Assembly: GCA_002316385.1 (NCBI GenBank)
Contig: DCDL01000010.1
Coordinates: forward strand, 39,875 to 68,020
DNA from: Clostridium sp. UBA1056
GTDB lineage: Bacteria; Bacillota; Clostridia; Clostridiales; Clostridiaceae
Direction: 5' to 3'
DNA length: 28,146 bases
Shown here piece by piece: positions 15,646 through 23,279 of the stretch. Each line of letters begins with the position of its first letter. Within the stretch, counting starts at the first letter, position 1. The notes under the pieces are model-generated. The model was given only the letters and a program-made list of their open reading frames with translations, was not told where the DNA came from and made no database searches. Both the position numbers and the translations under genes were made by a program.

Positions 15646-16272
15646 ATGAATAATAAAGAGAGTGATAATGGAACTATTTTTCAAGAGATAGTATCTAAGT
15701 TTTCAGAGATGATAGATGAAAATACTGAAAAAAGTATAATACAATATGATGAATTGCCTCAATATGATCTATTCTTATCACAAGTTAAAGATTATCTTAA
15801 TGATAAGTTTGCTCATGATAATTTTACTAATAGTATACTTCAAAATTATATAAAAAGCGAAGTTATTTCTAAACCGGAAGATGGTAAGAAAAGAGGCTAT
15901 ACTAAGTTACATTTAGTTCAATTAGTTCTGTTAGGATATATGAGACCAATTTTGACAACAGATGAGATAAAAAGTGTATTTAGACTGGCCTTTAACGATA
16001 TAAATAATAGAGGAGACGATATTCTTTCTTGGGAGGATACTTTTAAGTTATTTAGTGATTTACAACAGAAAAGTTTGGACATTTCGTTCATTGGAGAAAA
16101 AAAAGAATTAGATGCAATATTTAAGAAACACTTGGAAAAGTATGAATTTAATGATGAAGATAAAGAAAGAATAATAATGTTTTTATTAGTTATGAGTTTA
16201 GTGGCTCATGCAAGTAATATAAAGAAATTAGTGACTACATTAGTTAAAGAATTCGAGGATAAATATAAATAA
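15646..16272 (+). CDS. DUF1836-containing protein
   Basis: A 208-residue cytosolic protein matching the DUF1836 pattern: ELPQYDLFLSQVKDYLN, then SILQNYIKSEVISKP, GYTKLHLVQLVLLGYMRPILTTDEIK. The middle resembles a MerR-like winged helix-turn-helix (NYIK...KP...Y...HL), so DNA binding is plausible but not shown. The start at 15646 is preferred over 15640 because GTGAGG (15633-15638) then lies 7 nt upstream. DnaA cluster 1 lies about 300 nt upstream. Confidence 0.8.
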   Translation: MNNKESDNGTIFQEIVSKFSEMIDENTEKSIIQYDELPQYDLFLSQVKDYLNDKFAHDNFTNSILQNYIKSEVISKPEDGKKRGYTKLHLVQLVLLGYMRPILTTDEIKSVFRLAFNDINNRGDDILSWEDTFKLFSDLQQKSLDISFIGEKKELDAIFKKHLEKYEFNDEDKERIIMFLLVMSLVAHASNIKKLVTTLVKEFEDKYK

Positions 16273-16372
16273 AAGTGGTGTTTAGTATATAAATCAAAGT
16301 TAGGATTTAAAGAATAAAAATATCTTCTTATGAAAAGATACATATTAGATGTATTTATAAGGAGATGAGAAT

Positions 16373-17269
16373 ATGAAATCAATTTACTTGACCCAGGTAA
16401 TTAGTAATATAAATAAAGATTTAGTAGAATTATTGCTTATGGTAAAAGATAAAAAGATATATAAAAATGAGATAATATATACCCTAGGGGATATAACAGA
16501 AGAATTGACATTTAAGGATAAAAATAATTGTAATAATACGTTAAATGTAGGTGATGTAGTTAAGGCTTATATAAAAGATAATATGATAGTGAAAGTAGAT
16601 TCATCAGAATTTAATTATAACTTAAATGATTTTATGAATTATGTTAAGAAAGATATAAAATCTATATTATATGAATTAGAAGAATTGACAACTCAACAAT
16701 TTAAATGTAAGGAAGTTATATCTTTAAATAAATATTTTTTTGGCGATAAGAATTTCGTAAGTGAGTTTTCACAAGGAATTGGGGGATTAGAACATCATAC
16801 ATATATAGGGGGACTTGCAGAACATACTCTTAATGTAACCTATTGGGCAAATGAACTTGCTAATAGATATAATTGTAGGTATAGAGAGATTGCTATATTA
16901 GCAGCAAAACTTCATGATATTGGAAAAATACATGAATATTCATCAAAGGGAAAATTTAAAGCGACCATTAGGGGGGAAATGGAAGGCCATATAGTTATAG
17001 GAATAACTATGGTAGAGGAAGCATTTAAAAGTGCACCTGGATTTTATAGCGAAGATTTTAAAAATCGGATTAGAGGATGCATTGTACAGCATCACGGTAA
17101 ACTAGAATATGGCTCACCTAAATCTCCTAACACTGAAGAAGCTTTTATAGTCCATTATGCAGATTATATCGATGCTACTATGAATAAAGTATCAAATGTG
17201 AAGGATATAACAGAACAAGATACATGGTCAGAATATGAAAAAAAAATAGAAACTAAATTATTCATATAA
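16373..17269 (+). CDS. HD-domain protein, YhaM-type 3'-5' exoribonuclease family
   Basis: A 298-residue protein with an N-terminal OB-like region (about 1-90) and an HD hydrolase domain. The metal-binding set is visible: LEHHTYIGGLAEHT (about 138-150), LHDIGK with the HD pair (about 180), GH in MEGHIV, and VQHHGKLEYGSPK. The layout and HHTYIGGLAEHT block match YhaM/Cbf1, an exoribonuclease acting on short RNA and DNA. The length is slightly below the usual 310-320. AAGGAGATGAG (about 16359-16369) precedes ATG 16373. A terminator follows directly. Confidence 0.85.
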   Translation: MKSIYLTQVISNINKDLVELLLMVKDKKIYKNEIIYTLGDITEELTFKDKNNCNNTLNVGDVVKAYIKDNMIVKVDSSEFNYNLNDFMNYVKKDIKSILYELEELTTQQFKCKEVISLNKYFFGDKNFVSEFSQGIGGLEHHTYIGGLAEHTLNVTYWANELANRYNCRYREIAILAAKLHDIGKIHEYSSKGKFKATIRGEMEGHIVIGITMVEEAFKSAPGFYSEDFKNRIRGCIVQHHGKLEYGSPKSPNTEEAFIVHYADYIDATMNKVSNVKDITEQDTWSEYEKKIETKLFI

Positions 17270-17313
17270 AAATCATACAACAAATTACTTGAGTAATTTG
17301 TTGTATGATTTTT
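17268..17313. terminator. intrinsic terminator after the HD nuclease gene
   Basis: A 22-bp perfect inverted repeat (17268-17289 with 17292-17313), beginning in the stop codon and ending in T5. The flanking A tract would make it work in both directions. Confidence 0.88.
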
Positions 17314-17327
17314 AATGTTAGCATATA

Positions 17328-17355
17328 TAAAGATATGCATAAAATGGATCGATAA
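17328..17355 (+). promoter_or_regulatory. possible sigma-D (flagellar) promoter of the MCP gene
   Basis: TAAA (17328-17331) and CGATAA (17350-17355) resemble the sigma-28/sigma-D consensus TAAA...GCCGATAA, with spacing one base longer than usual. The position, about 35 nt before the chemoreceptor start, fits. Confidence 0.35.
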
Positions 17356-17388
17356 TCTATTAATGGGGAAATATAGGGGGGTATTATA

Positions 17389-18861
17389 ATGGGGAGAAAT
17401 AAAAGCGATATTGCGAAAGTTAATAAATTAATATTAATTGTATTCTTGAGTATCATGTTTGTCACAATTACAGGTTCAGTTTTACAAGTGTATAACGGAT
17501 ATAGGGGAATTGAATTTGCAATATTTAATATATTAGTAGCAACAATAACATATGTTATCTCAATACATCTATATATAAAAAATACATCAAATAATATAAT
17601 TAGATGGGTTATGGCTACAGGTTTTCTAATGGTAGATACATATGTATTACTTACATCATCATGCGCATCTGCCTTTGCAGCGGGATTTCCTTTTATATTA
17701 AGTTTAGTTTTATACTTAGATACAAAACTAATAACTATTGTTGGCGGATTTAATTTTATATCAATACTGATATATGCATATATGCAAATTAGGTTAGGAA
17801 ATAGTGCTGAGTTAACTGGAATTTTAGGAGCTACTATAATGTTCTTCCCAACGATTGTAATAGCTACAAAATTTATTGCAAAAATGAATGAAGATATGGA
17901 TAGAAATGTGGAAGAGATAAATAAAAATAGTAAGGTACAACAGAATATGTTAATAGATTTATCTAACGTATATGATGTGGTTAAAGAAAAGTCTAATCAT
18001 CTTAAAGAGATTGTTTCTTTAATTGGAGAAAGTACAGAAACTATAAATTTATCCATAGAAGAAATAGCTATGGGGGCAACTAACACTAGTGAAGAAATTG
18101 GGAGTCAAACTAATTTGGTAAATAATATAAAGCAACAAATAACAGAGACTGAAGATGTTACTACTATAGTTAAACAATCTTCTGAAGCAGCAGATAAAGT
18201 AATAGATAATGGTCTAAAAATTGTCCATGAATTATCTGAAAAAAGTGAATATATTATGTATAAGAATAAAAATGTTAGTAGTATTATGAAAGAATTAGCT
18301 GAAAAGTCATCTAATATTGCTCAAATAACTAATGTTATATCGACTATAGCAGAGCAGACTAATCTTTTAGCGTTAAATGCTGCCATTGAAGCAGCTAGAG
18401 TAGGTGAAAGTGGAAGAGGATTTGCTGTAGTAGCAGATGAAATAAAGAAATTAGCAGCTGAGAGTAAAAACAATTCACTAGAGATAGGTAATATATTAAA
18501 ATCTTTAGAAGAGGATACTAATGTATCAGTTTTAGAAGTAGAAGAATTAGTTGATGCTAATAATGAGCAACAACAATTAGTAAAAGATACAGATAGAGCA
18601 TTTTCCACTATCCAGAGAAATGTGTCTATAGTAAAAGAAGAGATAATAGGTGTAGTTTCCAAGGTATCTGAAATTTTAAAAAGTAGTGAAAAGATACATG
18701 ATAATATTACAAATTTATCAGGTATAGCGGAGGAGACCATGGCTAGTTCAGAAGAAGCTTCAGCTATATCTCATGAAAATTTAAATAATTTTAAGGAATT
18801 AGAAAGTATAGCAGAAGTATTAAATGATTCAATAGAAGAAATAAATAAATATATTAAATAA
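17389..18861 (+). CDS. methyl-accepting chemotaxis protein with six-helix membrane domain
   Basis: A 490-residue chemoreceptor. The N-terminus holds about six hydrophobic helices with little loop sequence (about 12-33, 41-63, 71-89, 92-110, 113-133, 142-162), instead of the usual two helices flanking a periplasmic sensor. It should therefore sense within or at the membrane. No HAMP domain is obvious. The cytoplasmic signalling domain contains the conserved hairpin tip EQTNLLALNAAIEAARVGE and GRGFAVVADEIKKLA (about 318-360), flanked by coiled coils. AGGGGGGT at 17375-17382 is a strong ribosome binding site. It is bounded by terminators on both sides, so monocistronic. Confidence 0.93.
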   Translation: MGRNKSDIAKVNKLILIVFLSIMFVTITGSVLQVYNGYRGIEFAIFNILVATITYVISIHLYIKNTSNNIIRWVMATGFLMVDTYVLLTSSCASAFAAGFPFILSLVLYLDTKLITIVGGFNFISILIYAYMQIRLGNSAELTGILGATIMFFPTIVIATKFIAKMNEDMDRNVEEINKNSKVQQNMLIDLSNVYDVVKEKSNHLKEIVSLIGESTETINLSIEEIAMGATNTSEEIGSQTNLVNNIKQQITETEDVTTIVKQSSEAADKVIDNGLKIVHELSEKSEYIMYKNKNVSSIMKELAEKSSNIAQITNVISTIAEQTNLLALNAAIEAARVGESGRGFAVVADEIKKLAAESKNNSLEIGNILKSLEEDTNVSVLEVEELVDANNEQQQLVKDTDRAFSTIQRNVSIVKEEIIGVVSKVSEILKSSEKIHDNITNLSGIAEETMASSEEASAISHENLNNFKELESIAEVLNDSIEEINKYIK

Positions 18862-18878
18862 AAATACACATAAATAGA

Positions 18879-18927
18879 ACCCATAAGTAGTGCACTCTTT
18901 CTCTTGAAGAATGCACTACTTATGGGT
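18879..18927. terminator. bidirectional terminator between the MCP and selenoprotein genes
   Basis: ACCCATAAGTAGTGCA (18879-18894) pairs perfectly with 18912-18927. A/T-rich flanks occur on both sides and the genes converge on it (MCP from the left, selenoprotein from the right). Confidence 0.82.
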
Positions 18928-18936
18928 ATTTATACT

Positions 18937-19236
18937 TTAGCTACAGGAGCTTTCTCCTATAGCTTTAGATATTACTTTGAAAGTCTTTCCAAATAATGTT
19001 TTTTTGTAAGCAACAATGCAATCTTCAAAAATGTATTCTTCATCTTTATTAACTACAAAAGTTATTTCATCCACAGTTTCTACAGTATCATCTGATTTTT
19101 GTTCATCCAGAACAACGCTTAGATTAGGGCCACCTCAACCAAAACCAGCAATAGCTAGTCTAACAACAGGTTTGCCTTGTTTGTTTAAGCTTTCTAAAAG
19201 AGCATCTTTAGTTTCATTATCAAAAGTTATTTTCAT
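18937..19236 (-). CDS. HesB-like selenoprotein (in-frame UGA = Sec34)
   Basis: Reading the minus strand from ATG 19236 gives a 99-residue protein if the TGA at 19137-19135 is decoded as selenocysteine. It has MKITFDNETKDALLES, then VVRLAIAGFG-U-GGPNLSVVLDE, an acidic middle, FGKTFKVIS and a SSCS C-terminus before TAA. Cys-containing relatives of this A-type (IscA/HesB-fold) family carry GFGCGGP at exactly this point, and HesB-like selenoproteins are a recognised bacterial selenoprotein family. A hairpin with a G in its apical loop follows the UGA at bSECIS distance. TAAGGAGGATATT precedes the ATG. Standard gene callers would miss it or call it broken. The cellular role is unknown; redox or metal binding is likely. 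Confidence 0.9.
19099..19115 (-). promoter_or_regulatory. bSECIS-like hairpin for selenocysteine insertion
   Basis: In the minus-strand mRNA, UUGUUC pairs with GAACAA around the pentaloop UGGAU. The loop begins 25 nt after the UGA, within the 16-37 nt window of bacterial SECIS elements, and has G at its second position as required. It lies inside the coding sequence, as bacterial SECIS elements do. Confidence 0.8.
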
Positions 19237-19370
19237 TTTAATATCCTCCTTATACTTTACTTTTATTTAGTATACCATATGACTTTACATTTATCCTGAT
19301 AAATATATGATAGACTTGGTATTTACTTCTTAGGATAAAATATTTTATACTTTATGATACAATATTTAAA

Positions 19371-19400
19371 TAAAAAAATATGTGATTAAGTCACATATTT
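19371..19400 (-). terminator. hairpin with U-tract upstream of the selenoprotein gene
   Basis: AAATATGTGA (19376-19385) pairs with TCACATATTT (19391-19400) around TTAAG. Read on the minus strand it is followed by T5, giving a terminator shape about 135 nt before the selenoprotein start. It may be a leader attenuator, or a boundary element towards the pyr promoter. The TGTGA/TCACA arms also resemble a CRP/FNR-type operator, but with a 5-nt spacer. Confidence 0.4.
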
Positions 19401-19442
19401 AATGGCTAATTTAATAAAATTAAACCATTATTTTAAACAGTA

Positions 19443-19471
19443 TTGACATTATAGTTTATTTACAGTAGAAT
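19443..19471 (+). promoter_or_regulatory. sigma-A-type promoter of the pyr operon
   Basis: TTGACA (19443-19448) and TAGAAT (19466-19471) are separated by 17 nt. Transcription would start near 19478, giving a pyrB leader of about 240 nt that contains the PyrR-type attenuator. Confidence 0.85.
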
Positions 19472-19496
19472 GAAAGCAATAAAATTTAATAAAGAA

Positions 19497-19652
19497 TCCT
19501 TTTAAAAATGGTACAGAGATGCCGACAAGGGAAGAAAAGATTTTGATATGAATACAGTTGTAGTACAATAAAATTCACTATACTATTATATTCATATGCA
19601 AAATTATATGCAGAGATATTTATAGCTTTCCTTGTTAAGGAAAGCTTTTTTT
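19497..19652 (+). promoter_or_regulatory. PyrR-type transcription attenuator of the pyr operon
   Basis: Three mutually exclusive folds can be read. The anti-antiterminator has GGTA (19510-19513), hexaloop CAGAGA (19514-19519) and TGCC (19520-19523) above a lower stem TCCTT/AAGGG (19497-19501/19527-19531). The CNGNGA hexaloop is the PyrR recognition signature. The antiterminator pairs AAGGGAAG (19527-19534) with CTTTCCTT (19626-19633), with ATATGAATA (19546-19554) pairing inside it with TATTCATAT (19589-19597). The terminator is AGCTTTCCTT/AAGGAAAGCT (19624-19646) followed by T7. PyrR with UMP should favour the first hairpin and so termination. No pyrR gene lies in the window. Confidence 0.85.
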
Positions 19653-19679
19653 ATTGAGTTTTATAAGTAAATCTTAATA

Positions 19680-19710
19680 CCTTTAAATTATCCCAGAGAG
19701 GTTAAAAAGG
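19680..19710 (+). promoter_or_regulatory. second PyrR-type hairpin overlapping the pyrB ribosome binding site
   Basis: A second hairpin with the same CAGAGA hexaloop (19694-19699). It is closed by CC/GG, then TTA/TAA beyond one U-U mismatch, with a lower stem CCTTT (19680-19684)/AAAGG (19706-19710). The 3' strand of the lower stem is part of the pyrB Shine-Dalgarno AAAGGAG (19706-19712), so PyrR binding here should block translation initiation. Confidence 0.7.
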
Positions 19711-19720
19711 AGTGTTTTAT

Positions 19721-20644
19721 ATGTTAAAAGGAAAAAATTTAATCGAACCAATGGACCTTACTTTAGAAGAATTAGACGGAATATTTGACTTAGCAGACGA
19801 GATAATAGCAGACCCCCAAAAATTTACACATGCTTGTGATGGATATTTACTTACTACATTATTTTATGAGCCAAGTACTAGAACGAGATTTAGCTTTGAA
19901 GCAGCTATGAACAGGCTAGGTGGACGTGTAATAGGGTTTTCAGAACCAAATGCTAGCTCAGTAGCTAAAGGAGAGAGTATTGCAGATACTATAAGAACAG
20001 TTGCATGTTATGCAGATATAGCTGTAATGAGACATCCTAAAGAAGGAGCACCACAAGTTGCAGCACAATATAGTGATATTCCAGTAGTAAATGCAGGGGA
20101 TGGTGGACACCAACATCCAACCCAAACTTTAACGGATTTATTAACTATAAGAACATTAAAGAAAAGACTTAATAATTTAACTATAGGTTGTTGTGGAGAT
20201 CTAAAATTTGGAAGAACAGTACATTCATTAATAAAGGCCCTAAGCAGATATGAAAATAATAAATTTGTACTAATTTCACCAGAAGAACTAGAGATACCTG
20301 AGTATATAAAGAAAGAAATACTTAAGAAGAGAAATATAGAGTTTAAGCAAGTTAGGACCATGGAAGAAGCTATGAAAGAAATAGATGTTTTATATATGAC
20401 TAGGGTACAAAGAGAAAGGTTCTTCAATGAAGAAGACTATATAAAACTTAAGGATACTTATATATTAGATAATGAGAAAATGAATAATGCAAAAGAAGAT
20501 ATGATAGTACTTCACCCATTACCAAGAGTAAATGAAATAGCTTATGAAGTAGATAGTGATAATAGAGCTGTTTACTTTAAACAAGCTAAGTATGGAATGT
20601 ATGTAAGAATGGCATTAATACTAAAATTATTAGGAATTTACTAA
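19721..20644 (+). CDS. pyrB: aspartate carbamoyltransferase catalytic subunit
   Basis: A 307-residue catalytic chain that joins carbamoyl phosphate and aspartate, the committed step of pyrimidine synthesis. The carbamoyl-phosphate site is FYEPSTRTRFSFEAAMNRLGG; GDGGHQHPTQTLTDL and the C-terminal HPLPRVNEI are also intact. ATG 19721 is preferred (AAAGGAG at 19706-19712, 8 nt spacing); the in-frame GTG at 19712 is part of the ribosome binding site. First gene of the pyr operon; pyrI follows, so the enzyme is the allosteric catalytic-regulatory holoenzyme type. Confidence 0.98.
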   Translation: MLKGKNLIEPMDLTLEELDGIFDLADEIIADPQKFTHACDGYLLTTLFYEPSTRTRFSFEAAMNRLGGRVIGFSEPNASSVAKGESIADTIRTVACYADIAVMRHPKEGAPQVAAQYSDIPVVNAGDGGHQHPTQTLTDLLTIRTLKKRLNNLTIGCCGDLKFGRTVHSLIKALSRYENNKFVLISPEELEIPEYIKKEILKKRNIEFKQVRTMEEAMKEIDVLYMTRVQRERFFNEEDYIKLKDTYILDNEKMNNAKEDMIVLHPLPRVNEIAYEVDSDNRAVYFKQAKYGMYVRMALILKLLGIY

Positions 20645-20665
20645 GGTATATAAGGAGGAAGGAAT

Positions 20666-21100
20666 ATGTTAACTATAAATAGTATAAAAGATGGATTGGT
20701 AATAGATCATATAAAAGCTGGAGAAGGAATAAAAATATTCAACTTCTTAAATCTAGATAAGGCTAATTTCACTGTAGCTCTTATAATGAATGCTAATAGT
20801 GATAAGTGCGGTAAGAAAGATATAATAAAAATAGAAAATAAAATAGATATTGATTTTGAAATATTAGGAGTAATAGACCCAAATATAACTATAGATATAA
20901 TAGAAAATGAGGAAATTAAGGAGAAAATCAAGCTTAGACTTCCAGAAAAAGTAGAAAGTGTTATAAAGTGCAAAAACCCTAGGTGTGTTACATCTATAGA
21001 GCCTAACATAAAGCACATACATCATTTAGTAGATGAAGAAACAAAGGAATACAGATGTCATTACTGTGATGACTTACAAAGAGTAACTTCACTATATTAA
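20666..21100 (+). CDS. pyrI: aspartate carbamoyltransferase regulatory subunit
   Basis: A 144-residue regulatory chain that binds nucleotide effectors (CTP/ATP in characterised members) and holds catalytic trimers together. The N-terminal effector domain starts INSIKDGLVIDHIKAGEG. The C-terminal zinc site is complete, with CKNPRC and CHYC giving four Cys. AAGGAGGAAGG precedes ATG 20666, 21 nt after pyrB. Confidence 0.97.
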   Translation: MLTINSIKDGLVIDHIKAGEGIKIFNFLNLDKANFTVALIMNANSDKCGKKDIIKIENKIDIDFEILGVIDPNITIDIIENEEIKEKIKLRLPEKVESVIKCKNPRCVTSIEPNIKHIHHLVDEETKEYRCHYCDDLQRVTSLY

Positions 21101-21122
21101 TGGTTGGGATTGGAGGATATTT

Positions 21123-22310
21123 ATGGAAATTTGTATAAAGAATGGTACAGTAGTAGACTGGAGCGGAGCCTTTGTTGGTGATGTGTATATAAAAGATGGA
21201 GTAATTTGTGAGATAGGAAGAAATCTTATAAAGGATTGTGAGACTATAGATGCTGAAGGAAAGATAGTAATGCCTGGTTTTGTAGATTTGCATGTACACT
21301 TTAGAGACCCAGGATTAACGTATAAGGAAGATATAGAATCTGGTTCTAAAGCTGCAGTTAAAGGTGGATATGTTATGGTAAATCTTATGGCTAATACGAA
21401 TCCAGTATGTAGCGATATGGATACAGTTAATTATGTTATAAATAAAGGTAAAGAAGTAGGACTTGTAGATATAAATCAAGTTATATCTATAACTAATAAG
21501 TTTAGTGGAGATGATATTAGCCATTTAGATAATCTAAAAAAAGGTGACATAAAGGTAATATCTGAAGACGGAAAAGATGTTATGCATAGTGAAGTTATGT
21601 TAAATGCTATGATTAAAGCTAAAGAAAAGGATATAACAGTTATGTGTCATTGCGAGAATCATAATCTATCTAATATAGACATGAGGCTTGCAGAAAATAC
21701 TATGACTTGGAGAAATATAACCTTAGCTAAACATGCAGGATGCAAAGTTCATTTTTCACATGTAAGTACTAAAGAATCTATGGAATATATAATTAAATCA
21801 AAGAAAAGGGGAGATAAAGTTACTTGTGAAGTAGCTCCTCATCATATAGCTTTAGCTAATGACATAGAGTATAGAGTAAATCCTCCACTTAGAGAAAGTG
21901 AAGATATAGATTATTTAATTAATGCTATAAAGGACGGATATGTAGATAGCATTGCTACGGACCATGCACCACACACTGAAGAAGATAAGAGAAAGGGAGC
22001 TCCAGGAATCTCAGGAATAGAAACAGCTTTTGGAGTTTCATATACTAAGCTTGTGAAAGCAGGTTATATAGATTTAAGTAAGTTAAGTGAAATTATGAGT
22101 AAGAGACCTAGTGAAATATTAGGAGTTAACAAGGGACAAATTAACATAGGATACGATGGTGACCTAGTGATAGTAGATTTAGAAAAAGAATATGAGATAC
22201 GTAAAGAAGAATTCTTATCAAAAGGAAAGAATACTCCATTTAATGGTATGAAAGTATATGGAGAAGTGCTAACTACCATAAAAGGTGGTAAGGTTGTTTA
22301 TAGAAAATAA
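21123..22310 (+). CDS. pyrC: dihydroorotase
   Basis: A 395-residue class I dihydroorotase of the amidohydrolase superfamily that cyclises carbamoyl aspartate to dihydroorotate. Metal ligands are visible in DLHVHFRDPG (H57, H59), with later His residues in CHCENH and FSHVSTKES, and the catalytic Asp in ATDHAPHTEEDK. The final APGISGIETAF substrate-binding block is intact. GGAGGATATTT precedes ATG 21123; pyrF follows after 19 nt. Confidence 0.97.
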   Translation: MEICIKNGTVVDWSGAFVGDVYIKDGVICEIGRNLIKDCETIDAEGKIVMPGFVDLHVHFRDPGLTYKEDIESGSKAAVKGGYVMVNLMANTNPVCSDMDTVNYVINKGKEVGLVDINQVISITNKFSGDDISHLDNLKKGDIKVISEDGKDVMHSEVMLNAMIKAKEKDITVMCHCENHNLSNIDMRLAENTMTWRNITLAKHAGCKVHFSHVSTKESMEYIIKSKKRGDKVTCEVAPHHIALANDIEYRVNPPLRESEDIDYLINAIKDGYVDSIATDHAPHTEEDKRKGAPGISGIETAFGVSYTKLVKAGYIDLSKLSEIMSKRPSEILGVNKGQINIGYDGDLVIVDLEKEYEIRKEEFLSKGKNTPFNGMKVYGEVLTTIKGGKVVYRK

Positions 22311-22329
22311 TAAAGTGAGGAAGTGCCAT

Positions 22330-23205
22330 ATGATTATAGATAGACTATTTGAGACAATTGCAGAAAAGGGACATGTATGTGTGGGATTAGACACAGATAT
22401 ATCATATATACCAGACAGTTTTATTAAAAAGTTTGAAAATATAGGAGATGCAATTTTTGAGTTTAATAAAGCTATAATAGATGAAACTATAGATCACGTA
22501 GCTTGCTATAAACCACAGATAGCATATTATGAAGCCTATGGATTAGAAGGACTAAGAGCATATTCGAATACTTTAAAATATATAAAGGCAAGAGGAGCAA
22601 TATCTATAGGAGATATAAAAAGAGGAGATATTGCGAAAACAGCTGAGATGTATGCTAAAGCACATTTTGCAGGAGAATTTGAAGCTGATTTTGTGACTTT
22701 AAGTCCATATATGGGGTTAGATAGTATTGAGCCATACTTACCTTATTTAGAGAATAGTGAAAAGGGAATTTTTGTACTAATAAGAACTTCCAATAAAGGT
22801 AGTAAGGATATTCAATATATAGAGACTAAAGGTGATAGAAGAGTATTTAATGTAGTAGGAGAAACTATAAATAGTCTAGGCAAAGATTATATGGGTAAAT
22901 ATGGATATAGCTCCATAGGTGGAGTTATAGGTTGTACTCATGTAGATGAGGGTATAGAAATAAGAAATAATTTAGATAGTACATTCTTCCTAATACCAGG
23001 ATATGGCGCTCAAGGTGGAAGAGCAGAAGATGTAGCTCTTTACCTTAAAGATGGAAATGGAGGAGTTGTTAACTCTTCAAGAGGTATAATGCTTGCATAC
23101 AAAGGAAAGGTAGACGGTGAAGAAAATTTCGCTAAATATGCAAAGGAAGAAGTTATCAGAATGAAAAATGAAATTTTAACAGCTATAGAAAACTTAAAGA
23201 AATAA
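22330..23205 (+). CDS. pyrF: orotidine-5'-phosphate decarboxylase (long type)
   Basis: A 291-residue OMP decarboxylase of the longer subfamily (type 2), which makes UMP from OMP. It shows CVGLDTD near the N-terminus, the catalytic Lys/Asp cluster GDIKRGDIAKTAEMYA and a C-terminal phosphate-binding LIPGYGAQGG with NSSRGIMLAY. ATG 22330 has GTGAGGAAG about 9 nt upstream; the in-frame start at 22285 would lie inside pyrC. Confidence 0.96.
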   Translation: MIIDRLFETIAEKGHVCVGLDTDISYIPDSFIKKFENIGDAIFEFNKAIIDETIDHVACYKPQIAYYEAYGLEGLRAYSNTLKYIKARGAISIGDIKRGDIAKTAEMYAKAHFAGEFEADFVTLSPYMGLDSIEPYLPYLENSEKGIFVLIRTSNKGSKDIQYIETKGDRRVFNVVGETINSLGKDYMGKYGYSSIGGVIGCTHVDEGIEIRNNLDSTFFLIPGYGAQGGRAEDVALYLKDGNGGVVNSSRGIMLAYKGKVDGEENFAKYAKEEVIRMKNEILTAIENLKK

Positions 23206-23220
23206 ATTATAATTACAGGC

Positions 23221-23250
23221 AATGCCATACAACTTTATTGTATGGCATTA
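23221..23250 (+). terminator. hairpin between pyrF and pyrK
   Basis: AATGCCATACAA (23221-23232) pairs perfectly with TTGTATGGCATT (23238-23249) around CTTTA, but only a weak ATATT run follows. It is likely a partial terminator or an mRNA-stability element that lowers pyrK-pyrD-pyrE expression relative to the upstream genes. Confidence 0.55.
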
Positions 23251-23279
23251 TATTAGAATAAGTTATTAGGAGCAGTAGA

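Noticed and set aside
18937..19236. Reading the in-frame TGA as a nonsense mutation or sequencing error
   Set aside because: The TGA falls exactly at the family's conserved Cys, the rest of the frame is intact, and a bSECIS-like hairpin follows at the correct distance.
19016..19270. A plus-strand 84-codon frame opposite the selenoprotein gene
   Set aside because: It is the antisense shadow of the selenoprotein coding strand, with no ribosome binding site and low-complexity Ser/Leu composition.
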